In this document: positions 39,401-48,965 of the stretch, piece by piece
Layout of the letters: every line of letters begins with the position of its first letter
Numbering within the stretch: position 1 is the stretch's first letter
NCBI GenBank assembly: GCA_000149265.1
Contig: CH000071.1
Coordinates: forward strand, 43,969 to 107,968
Direction of reading: 5' to 3'
DNA length: 64,000 nt
Source: Ciona savignyi
Taxonomy: Eukaryota > Chordata > Ascidiacea > Phlebobranchia > Cionidae
Program-made: the position numbers and the translations under genes
Notes under the pieces: generated by a model
Told to the model about the DNA's origin: nothing
What the model saw: the letters and a program-made list of their open reading frames with translations, nothing else
Database searches by the model: none

Positions 39401-40932
39401 AATGCAACCTGCACCTTTAGTATTCTATTAAAACGTTCTACTCTGTGAATCACTTAAAGTAATATACTGAAACTTTGTTTTTATATTTTCAGTTTGCCAA
39501 TAAAAATCATAATTACAGCATAGGCATCTTCAGACCTTTAATTTCTAGTTTCCGTGTATTCATGATTGAATTCACTCCCAATATATCTAAACTTTTTTTA
39601 AGATTGCAGTACTATACATCTTTACCTAAAGCTACAACTGACAAACAACATTTATACTAACGTGTTGTCGTGCAGATTACCCTATTACAAAAGAAAGTCT
39701 TAGCTCAATATTGATAGTAATGGTATTGGCCATAAATTTTGGCAAACACACCTCGTTTTGTCTACCTGTTCCAGGTGTTGCTAGCATAAGTGACAGTGCT
39801 GGTGGCAAAGTTACAAGTTTTATCTTGTTCGTTACGTGTGTTTACCATGGGCACATACTGCCTTTCATTGGCCTCGCCCTTTGCGACGAGGGAAACCGTT
39901 TATTTGCTGATCATTCATTCCAATGCCTGCCACAATTCGCGCTGAAGAGATGATTCATGGTCCATTCGGTCGTTTTATGGCGGAACCTTAGGCAAGCACC
40001 ATATAGTCTACAGCTAGCAGTCCTATGCTGGTTTATGGTAATGCTTGTTAATCGATCCGATTTAAACTTAGGTTTTACATGCCATTTGTTTTCTTAAAGT
40101 TTCCTATTTTCTACATTTCTTCTTAACAAGGCAGCACTATATGTCTGGGAATGTGTGCTGTCACATTTCTTCGTGAATTCTCTCCGTCCCTAAATAGCCT
40201 ATTAAAACTCCGATACACTTAGCGAGACGATGCTTACCGTTTTCTATCCAGCAGCACTTCAAATGTCTTGACTATCGTTACAATTACGATTGTTATTCTT
40301 TTCAATACTACTGGGCTGTCTAAATAAAACGCCAACTTTTCCTGCTATTATCTCTTAAAATTTCAACACTTAAGATAAAACAACAATCCGGTGATCACAT
40401 GTTTTTGCAGTCCCTATTTTATTTTCTAGTTTCAACACACACTATTCATTGAATAGTTTTTACGAAATTCTTAAAACGACAGTAATAAAACAGCGTTGAC
40501 AAAGTATATACAACACCACACAAGTTGTCCAAGTGCAGCCTAATGATTGACTCTCAGGACTGCGCCGCTGTCCGTTATTGGCCACACCTGAAAAGAAATA
40601 AATTTACTCTACCCTACACGTAAAAGTTTCGACTATAATTTCCAACGTTCAATAATGGTTAACCAAGTAAACCTACAGCTTGGCGTACATAAACGTCTGA
40701 TTTCCCACTGCAGTATTTACTGTTTTAAGTATGATTTCTGCCCGGGTTGAGTCATTGGTGTCCCCTTCTTATTTAATACACCATAGTATAACTCAGGTAA
40801 ACCGACAATGTCCACTAACGCAAGACACTTTAAACTTTAAAGCATTGGACGTACAAATGCGTAATGACAATTGTGGTGATTCCCCGCTGTTGGTACAGGA
40901 TATTGTGGTGATTTTTCGCCGATGTTTGTACA

Positions 40933-41226
40933 GGATAGGATAGGATATTCATGTTTATCCCCGTTAATGTGAAAACCAAGGTGGTTCACACGGGAAATCG
41001 TCAAATCACATTGCGCCCATCGTCGGGTTACCAAAGCTATTGCTGTAAGTTGTGTATGGTTCACACGTTCCTTAAATTTGGTAAAACCCATTATTCTGCT
41101 GGGTTCAGGCAATGTCCGTTCAGTGCCTTTCCCAAGGACACAACCGACTAGCTAAAGACCAGGTTAGAATCTGCAACCTTTCGGTTGAAAGGCTTCGCAC
41201 ATACACCGCCAAACTAACCGGTCGCG
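40933..41226 (-). repeat. tRNA-derived SINE copy
   Basis: Reading the minus strand: a head with 'aaccggttagtttggcgg' and 'gaaaggttgcagattctaacctgg' (tRNA-like B-box position), then 'ctagtcggttgtgtccttgg', 'cattgcctgaacccag', 'aatgggttttacc', 'gtaacccgacgatgggcgc', and the tail 'ggataaacatgaatatcc'. One of the more complete copies in the window. Confidence 0.75.
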
Positions 41227-41264
41227 GTACAGTTAGAAGCATCATGTGCTATATTTCCCTGTTT

Positions 41265-41560
41265 CAGCTTTGCAGTTTTGTAATAGGAAAGAGAGCTTTT
41301 TGTAATAAATGTGTTAGTTGTGCATTTCCTATATGGATGTTTTTTTGGGGGAAAAAAGTTCCAAATGTATACGGTGGGGTGGTATAAGCTGGATTTTTAG
41401 CAAAATATTGGAGAACTTTGAGATTTGCTTGCAGATCCCAGCTTTAACTTTAAATTGTGAAAAATCTAAAACTTCCCGTGACGGGGTTAAGAGTGATAGT
41501 CCTTTTTAAGGTAATTTGCAATAAAGAGATAGAAAAAATAATTGTAATTTATTAAACGCC
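41265..41560 (+). repeat. Copy of the unnamed ~300-bp interspersed repeat family
   Basis: Blocks in the same order as at 21710-21990: 'gcagttttgtaatagg', 'gtgttagttgtgcat', 'taaattgtgaaaaatcta', 'cttcccgtgacgggg', 'gtaatttgcaataaagag', 'agaaaaaataatt'. It lies immediately beside the SINE at 40933-41226, in the opposite orientation. Confidence 0.65.
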
Positions 41561-41652
41561 ATATATTTCTCTCATACAAAATAGTCGGTTTAAAAACTTC
41601 GTATGATTTCGAAACTTTACTGAATAGAGTACTCTAACACCTCAGGCAATAT

Positions 41653-43795
41653 ATGGAGACGTGGCGCTTGTTTCGTCGTATTCCTCGCTTTGGTAAGTTG
41701 TATTACAAAACGTAATTATTTCAGAAGTCGTATACTAGTGATAAACAGTGTTTTTAATTTGGCACAACATGCATTATCGCACTGCAGTAACACCAGAGCA
41801 AATCGATTAACTGCTTGTTCGCGAACAGTTAGTAAGCCTAAAACTGGTATTTATTATTCATAAAATTTTCTACTTGTTTATAAATATTCATTGCCAGGTA
41901 GTGTTATGCGGCAGCATAAATTAAGATGTGGCGCAGTAGGAACAGTTATTGTGACTTTTTCCTTTGTGTTTTGGTATCAAATTAGTATTCATATTGCTAC
42001 CGTCAACCCAGTTAGTAAATTAGAATTTCAACAAGGAAGCAAGCGAACGACACCTCTCTGCAGCAATATTCTAGAAAACCTGACGTCTGGATCATGGGTC
42101 GTGACATCACAAAGAGAATCATTGACCCTGGACTATGAAAGTGTTCTCATTCGTTACTGGAAAAAACGCGGAATACAGACTAAGAGATGGAGAGATGACG
42201 GAAAATGTGGATTTAAAAAGTGTGTACCAAAAACAAAAACGTGCTGTGGTTAAGTATGCAGTCTTAAAATACGTCTGTTTTTGTATATAATGAATCTATG
42301 TGGTGCTACATTTGGTGACGCAATGAGCTGTTTCTAATATATGTTGTGATGAAACTTACTTAATTCAATAGATTTTTAACTTATGTATGTCCAGTAATTT
42401 ATAATTTTATATTTCAAATGCCCCACAACCATTTATGCGTGATCTTGTTGTACATAGGTATTGATATTAGGGTTAGCTTTAGAACACAAATGACAATTTC
42501 TCTATATTTTGAGTTTGCAGGTGAACAAACCCGCCAACAGTACTTGGCCTGATGTTGGTTCTTGGTGTGACCTCTATGGCAACTTTCCATGTTGTAGTGA
42601 TTTAGATGATGGTGTCTGCAGCCCCCCAAGTTGGGAAACTTGCAATTGCCGAAGGTGACTCTTTAGCGCCTGACAGTGTCCTAGAATTAATTTATTTGCT
42701 ACATTCTTTTAAATGGATTACGCGACAATAATTTGCTTAGAAATAAATTGTGTGGTTTGTAATGTTACCTTGAATTAAGGTTAAAGGAATTATGATAAAA
42801 AATATCTAATTATAAGATAAAACAAAACCTAAATTTAATGACGTTAATCGATATAACGCACTCAAGCATACCCTTGTTATACACGGGCTGTAACCTTTTC
42901 ATCACGAGGTTGGTCGAAATTAATTACAGATGTTCAGCTAAAAATACTGGGTCGATGTACAATGATATTTCACTGCAGGTGTGTCGATACTCGTAAATAC
43001 CATTTTGCTGAGGTTTCTACGTGGACGACGAAAGACTCACGCTGCAGATGGACCAATCACAGCGCTGCTGAAGCGTGTGACGTAATTCATAGGTCGCCGT
43101 ACGATGATTTGTACTTCGTTGGGGATTCGTTTATGAGAAATATGTTCGTGACTTTTATGATGCTTCTGTCAAACGACCCCTACAGTGGAGCTTGGAGCAT
43201 AGACTCTTCAACAGAGTTGAGACAACTCTGCCACGATCAAGGCATGTATTTTTGGAAGGAATGCAGACAACTGATAGACAGCATGTCAAAGGTTTTAAAT
43301 CAGGGTCGGTTATGCGACGGTCGTCATCCCAATTTTAAAGTTACAATGAAGCCGTTCTATAACTTAAAGTTTGCCCGAAACTTTTACAAACTTACAAACA
43401 ATTTACTTGGAAGGAGGGGTGCGCTGGTTGTTGTCAGTGTTGGCTACCACATGGAATGCAGCGTTGAAAACACGATTGATGGGTACCTCGGCCCAGTGGT
43501 TGATTTGATTGAAAGAAACCAGCCCCAAAACGACAGTTGGCCAAAATTGATTTTCGTACTTCCAATGTTAACAGGCTTGCTGAAACCTCCGGCATACTTC
43601 CGATTCCAAAATGATGATAAGATAAACGCATTTTCATCACGTATGACAAATTACTGCAACCATCACAGAATACCCGTTCTGGATTTTCGGCAGCTTAGCA
43701 AGTACATACACAGTTTTGATGGCACGCATTATGGGTTGGCTGTCAACCTCATGAAAAATCAGATTCTTTTAAATTACATTGCTTCAATTTCCTGA
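41653..43795 (+). CDS. PC-esterase/SGNH-like protein, membrane-anchored, copy 1
   Basis: Four exons: 41653-41692, 41898-42223, 42521-42654, 42979-43795, giving 438 residues. A short basic N-terminus (METWRLFRRIPRFG) precedes one hydrophobic span (TVIVTFSFVFWYQISI), so it is probably a type II or signal-anchored luminal protein. A Cys-rich region follows (GSWCDLYGNFPCCSDLDDGVC...CNCRRC). The catalytic-type domain has block-I YFVGDSFMRN (Ser217) and a C-terminal D414-G-T-H417 dyad, as in GDSL/PC-esterase and plant TBL-type acyl-esterases/transferases of polysaccharides. The substrate is unknown. All expected catalytic residues are present. The donor at 42224 (gtacca) is weak but gives the only open join. 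The paralogue at 51.6-54.2 kb has the same intron positions up to its extra fourth intron. Confidence 0.7.
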
Positions 43796-46700
43796 TCTGG
43801 GAACCTGTATTTGTGTAATTTATGTATTATCTCACATTTTAACGCATTACACACATAGTACAAAAACTTTTTTGGGACTGCATTCAACTTAAGATTTTTT
43901 TAACTTTAGAGGCCGTTTAACCAATAATTCTCCTTATTTATCCAATGCAAACGAATCTCACAAGTGATCTCTGTCTCTTTAAATCGTAATAACACTTTCA
44001 TTTCAAAATGCTTTACGCTCCACTATTACATATACCTGTACACAGCTAGCTTAAACCACCAATATAAAATCCCTGTTCGGCGTATGCTATATTTTTCTGC
44101 ATGCAGAAATGATTGGGTTCCATAACGACCTCATCACCCTTATGGTATATCTAATATACGAAGTGGATAAGTTTTAATAAAATTAATTAAATCCGCATCA
44201 GAAGGTTGAAACAGTCACAGATTTCCGACCCCTGATCTAAAGAAATTTCCGAGTATCTACGCCATTTATTGCCATGTTTAATCCCGGATTAGGGCTATGC
44301 TGGTCTCAAGGCGTTAAGTGATTTAAAAATAATAAATAGAATATTTTCTGTGGCCTGAAGTTTCGGGACAGATAATATTGCTTCCATTTGCTTTGTTTTG
44401 CCTTGTCTTAATCGGCACTGGAGCTTGCTTAACAGCGCCATCACGTGTACCCGATAATATTTTCCATTAAGGTGTATTCTCTGTCTTAAATACTTGGAAT
44501 ACAATTTATTGCAAAAATCTTTGTCTGCAAAACTAAGGATAAACTTAAAAGGGGAAAACTGGAGTTCTAATCCCAATGAATTCAATAAATACGCCAACAC
44601 CAGCCGATGGTCAAGACGTGACTCTCCAGAATAGCAGATAAGCTGCGATGGGCGAGTGGGTGGAGTGGTGCTGTCGCGGGTGATCGGAATCGCGCAGTTT
44701 TGATAATCGGGTTGAAACATATGTTTGTTAAGGATAGTGAAATCGTTTGTGCAGACACACTCATAGTAAACACGAGCTCACAACAGCTCTTTCAGTCATT
44801 AGATTGTTTTTTTATTTATAGCTTACTGAGCAAATGCTGGACTTTTCTTTGTCTTCTTTTATTTTAAGTGCTGTTTTGTACTGCGGAAGCTTTCTTCATG
44901 ATATCATGTGTGTTTTGATACACCCAGACGGTATAGAGATTCGTCTACTGTATAGGGCAACGGCGGCGGAGCCTTTTTTTAATCCAAGATTTTCTTCCAA
45001 TGTTAAACCAAACAGACCTGCAAATTCGTAACGTCGTAATATAACGTACTAAAAATGTTTATAGTTAAACGTTCTGTCGCTTTCAGGTTTGTACCATTAC
45101 TTGTGTAGCTTTCTATTTGGCAATGTTTAGCCAATAGAAAATGTTTAAACAAAAATGTCAAGAATACATTATTATGTAATGACTTACAAGTAGAAAGAAC
45201 CGAAGGCCAAAAAAGCAGTTGCCTCTAGTTGCAAAAACGACATCCCAATTTCACCAATGGAAAAAAGGCTTTCAGTTTGAAAGCGCAGTAAGGAAATGCG
45301 AACTCGGTGGTGGGTGGTACACACAAGTTATCAATCTATCGTTTACGTGACAATCTCAGATTTCCGTTGTGGTCTGAATAATCGTTTTAAATTGCCTGCT
45401 CAACAGCATTAGAGTGTGCAAGCCACCTAATATGAGCATTTTATATATATAAGGGATCAAATGATCACCTTATCCGTCAAACTTGCTAACTCTCTGAGGC
45501 GTTTAAGCTTGTTTATAGATTGTTTGCAAAACTCATAATTTTAAACTTATACCGACTCTTAACTTATAACAAACTTACTATAATATACCACACCCATCTT
45601 TCCAATTTATTTTTAACGTTTTTTGAAATCTTTGTGTAATGGCCGATAAAAACATTGCTTTAGATTTCTGCGATACAAATGTAATAAACACGTCTGGCTT
45701 GTTTTGGTCCTAAGTTTTCTGTGTGTTATCAGTGACTTAAAAATGCTTGTAACCTCTCTAACCCACTTTTATTAGGCGACTCAAACAGAATGGTAACGAG
45801 TAGTAAACGAGGTGGCAAGATGGCGAGGGTAAACAAGATTTTCTAAAGTTATAGCTCAACACAGAAAAACTTAATAACTGGTCAAATGTCTGGTCTAAAA
45901 ACTGTTCAAAGGTAATGAATCTAAATGTTCTCATCAATTATAAATTATGAAAAATACAGCAGTCTTATTGGTCGAGAAAAATTCTAGAATTTACAATTTA
46001 ATGTGTTTACAAATTCGCTGAAGCGGAACAGAAAATAATAGATTTTAAATGGGGACAAATTTGTGAGTTTGGTTGTAACAACAAATTTAAATTTACAAAG
46101 AGATCAAATGAACAGTTAAAATGACTCCTACACGACATCATCTGGCCAAACGTACACACAACGAAGCTGCAATCTCGTTTATCTTGGTGACATTTGATCG
46201 ATCAGTGATGGATCCATTTCGTGTAGTCCAATATATAATATTGATCAAAATAAATAATTGGAATGACAACCGATGTTTTTTTTTCTGTGAGTAATTGACT
46301 GACGCTGGAGCATGTCCTGACAATCATAATGCGTGTACCAGTTTCCTGGCTATCATTAATTACATGTTCAACAACTGTATAAAATATATTGGTTATATAT
46401 AAAGGGGTGTTCTTTTGCTTTATTTTTAGTTAAATCTGCCGTGTAACATTCTATTGATGATGTTACAGTCATTACTAAAAACCAGAAGATGATAAATAAA
46501 ACTAGCAAATGACTTTGCTGATAGTTTAAGTTGGGAAAAATTTAGTAGAGATCAGATGCTGTGTTATTTATTATTCATAATCATCTTTATTCATAAATCA
46601 TTAGACAGCAGCTATAATTTGAAACCAATTGTTGTTTCATAGAATTATAACCAGAATGGGGATTGTATTTCGAATTGCCAATCAAAGCATATGGAATCAT

Positions 46701-47081
46701 TCGATCAGAGGCCCATGTTGGTTCCCAAAGCTTAATATATCTGATGGAGCTGCCTATCGCATAATTAATTTGATGAAATTGAATAAAGATAAGAATATTG
46801 TCGCGGATAGTGTTTGACAGGCCATGAATCCAAGTCTGTCATCTCATCACTGGTGTATTGTTATGTGAATCGTGGATCCACGTTGCATAAACAATGCGAA
46901 ATGCTGCTGAATGGCGACATCAGTTTCCTAAAGCTGGGAGCATTCCAATGCGATTTCTTTCAGTTTGCTGAAATGGATGCAGATATTTCCTTGGGTGTTG
47001 GGTTTCTCAGGAAATTCGACATGAATATAAGCAAGTCTCTAATCGAGAATCAATCATTACTGTGCAAACAGAGCAATCAAG
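43796..47081. other. Intergenic region; repeats and weak reading frames
   Basis: Contains a partial reverse copy of the ~300-bp repeat family at about 43905-44065 and a 141-codon minus-strand frame at 44295-44720 with no recognised domain. At 46814-47080 a plus-strand frame contains 'ISLGVGFLRKFDMNIS', which resembles the end of a retroelement aspartic protease (an ...LG-x-x-FLR-x-F motif). It is probably a decayed retroelement fragment. None of these is a supported gene. Confidence 0.45.
44295..44720 (-). CDS. Hypothetical 141-residue reading frame
   Basis: One uninterrupted frame from ATG to stop with no recognised domain. The N-terminal half is Pro/Thr/Ser-rich; the C-terminal half is basic and hydrophobic (YLRQRIHLNGKYYRVHVM). 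Length alone is the support, in a region where random frames of ~100 codons also occur. It could be a single-exon gene, an exon, or part of a decayed repeat. Confidence 0.2.
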   Translation of the reverse strand: MFQPDYQNCAIPITRDSTTPPTRPSQLICYSGESRLDHRLVLAYLLNSLGLELQFSPFKFILSFADKDFCNKLYSKYLRQRIHLNGKYYRVHVMALLSKLQCRLRQGKTKQMEAILSVPKLQATENILFIIFKSLNALRPA

Positions 47082-48118
47082 ATGGATCGAAAAGTTCTGC
47101 TGCTTCTCTTCCTAACATGTATGATTCTGCTTGAACTCACCGAAGGGTTTACTAGAAGGTAATTACTAATAAGTTAGTTAGTTAGTTATGTGCATAGAGC
47201 ATGATGCCCTCTTGCAGTCCATCGAACTATGTCTTCTTTCCATTTGCCCTTCGTTCAGCCGTTTACTAATAACTAAAGCTAAATATTGCAATGATATATT
47301 AGGCTTTAATATAATTATTATAGTATGATATTCTTTGTTAAAAATATCGAATTATTGTAAACATGTACCATTGATGTTTTTAGGCGTTGCTGGTATTATT
47401 ATCGTCGTCGCACCTGGGCGTATCGTCGTCGCAACTTTTACCGTCGTCGCTCTTATTGGTACGGCCGCCGCCGCCGCGTCGGAGACACTAACGAAGAAAA
47501 TCATGTTGAACCCGAATTGGACGAGGAACAGTTAGGTTAGTATTGTTACCAGCTGCGGCCGTTTGTTAACATCTTTTTCCAATTTTGATTATTTTTTGAC
47601 TAAAATACTGTAAGCTTTTGCCCAATGGACCAAGGATAACATGGTAAAAAATCATGTGGTTGATATTGTCTTACCCAAACAACTTGGTGGGTTAGTGCTT
47701 CGACTTTCAGGCGAAGGGGTGCAGATCGCTAGCTAGTCGGTTGTGTTCTTGGGCAAAGCACTTTGCGTACATTGCCTAAACTCAGCGAGATATTGGGTTT
47801 TAGTAAAAAACTAAATGAGCGTCGCAATTGCACTAAACACACTGCAATAATTCCGGTAATCCGACAGTGGGGGCGAGATAATTTGAAGAATACGCACACG
47901 AAACGCTTTTCTTTGCCAATCGTAATTTGAAGATTGATGCTTGTGCAATAACACCCCTTGCGTTTTTCAAATTACATGGATAAACAATATATCATATCCT
48001 TTGTTCTATATCCTTTTTATATAAATACAACGATCATTGCACAGAGCGGGGAATGTCGGAAGACATGGTGCCACAAAACGAACAGGAACCCAATGAAATC
48101 ATGGACCAAGAAGAGTAA
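47082..48118 (+). CDS. Secreted Arg/Tyr/Trp-rich peptide precursor (antimicrobial-peptide-like)
   Basis: Three exons: 47082-47158, 47384-47535, 48045-48118, in phase, giving 100 residues. Residues 1-22 form a signal peptide (MDRKVLLLLFLTCMILLELT, EG). Residues 23-57 are a very cationic, aromatic core with 16 Arg and 11 Trp/Tyr/Phe, arranged as alternating aromatic clusters and RRR blocks (CWYYYRRRTWAYRRR, NFYRRRSYWYGRRRR), with one Cys (C28). YWYG-RRRR is a Gly amide donor followed by basic cleavage residues. Residues 58-100 are strongly acidic. Signal, cationic core and acidic propiece is the layout of tunicate haemocyte antimicrobial precursors (clavanin/styelin/Ci-MAM type), but I recognise no sequence homologue. 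A structural or DOPA-modified peptide is the main alternative. AATAAA at 48248-48253. The Arg codons are CGT/CGC-rich, locally raising GC. Confidence 0.72.
47672..47905 (+). repeat. tRNA-derived SINE copy in intron of the peptide gene
   Basis: Head 'cttggtgggttagtgcttcg' followed by 'gcgaaggggtgcagatcg', then 'ctagctagtcggttgtgttc', 'ttgggcaaagcactttgcg', 'cattgcctaaactcagcg', 'acactgcaataattccggta'. It lies in the second intron of the secreted peptide gene, in the same orientation. Confidence 0.75.
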
Positions 48119-48325
48119 CCAGCATGTAAGATGCTCGTGGAAATAATTAATTAAACTCTTAATCTTAAATTGGCTAATTTTGCGTCAAACAGGTATACTC
48201 TTCGTTGTTCAACTTCATGTTGCAGAATTGAAAACAAAACAGAAAAAAATAAATATTAAAACCAAAATGTGATGTGTCATTTTCTTTATTTTGTTTATAA
48301 TTGCAAAGCGAGTATGGTGAGATAT

Positions 48326-48602
48326 GTTAAGGTATGGGATAGGAGGATGGGATATATTTCTGTTTGTCCCCGTGAATAGGAAAACCAATGGGGTTAACAC
48401 AGGGGCAATCGTCCTATCAGTCCGCGCCCATCGTCGGGTATCGGAGCTATTGCAGTATGTTGTATATGATACACACGTTTCTTTAATTCAGTGGAACCCA
48501 TTAATCCGCAAGGACATAACCGACTAGCTAGCGACCAGTTTCGAACCTTCAACCTTTCGGTTAAAAGGCGTCGTTTTAAACCATCAACCTAGCCGGTCGG
48601 AC
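48326..48602 (-). repeat. tRNA-derived SINE copy
   Basis: Minus-strand copy with head 'ccgaccggctaggttgatgg', 'aaccgaaaggttgaaggttc', 'gctagtcggttatgtccttg', and tail 'ttcacggggacaaacagaaa'. It lies just downstream of the peptide gene and next to a ~300-bp-family copy. Confidence 0.75.
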
Positions 48603-48639
48603 TAAGGTATAGGTTCAATTTACGCTGTCTGCTAAAGGA

Positions 48640-48920
48640 GGCGTTTTACTAATTATTCTTTCTATCTGTCCAATGAAAACTGACCTCACAAAACGGCGCC
48701 AAATCCTGACATAGGAATTCTTAGATTTTTCACAATATAAAATTGAACTGTGAATCTGCAACCTAAACTCAAAATTCCCAAAAATTTTAAGCTAATAGCC
48801 CTTCGTACATCGGCAACTTGATTTTCCAACAAAATAGCTAGCAGATGCTCAATCAACACCTTATTTTCACAAAATACTGCTCCACTATTACAAAACTGCA
48901 CAGTAAAACGAGAACATCGG
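48640..48920 (-). repeat. Copy of the unnamed ~300-bp interspersed repeat family
   Basis: Reverse complement of the 21710-21990 sequence, with very similar blocks (gcagttttgtaatagtgga, gagcatctgctagctatttt, tgccgatgtacgaaggg, gtgaggtcagttttcattgg, aataattagtaaaacgcc). A 90-codon frame here is only part of the repeat. Confidence 0.75.
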
Positions 48921-48965
48921 CGCGCGCAGCCAAGCACATGTGTCTTCCAACCAAACATTGGGGAA

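Larger units (their letters stand above)
36500..41652. other. Intergenic or intronic region, no exon assigned
   Basis: No recognisable coding exon on either strand. A 26-bp direct repeat lies at 36937-36962 and 36963-36988 (taattatttcgtttagctag core). A SINE copy is at 40933-41226 (-) and a ~300-bp-family copy at 41265-41560. If 35978-36499 is a terminal exon, its upstream exons should lie here. Confidence 0.5.

Noticed and set aside
40837..41151. Overlapping 60-90-codon frames on both strands
   Set aside because: They fall in a SINE copy and have no conserved residues.
47335..47535. Alternative frame over the second exon of the peptide gene (Val/Ala-rich)
   Set aside because: A shadow of the spliced Arg/aromatic frame; it has no signal peptide of its own and no partner exon in phase.
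48686..48958. 90-codon minus-strand frame
   Set aside because: Lies in a copy of the ~300-bp interspersed repeat; the corresponding frame is not kept in the other copies.
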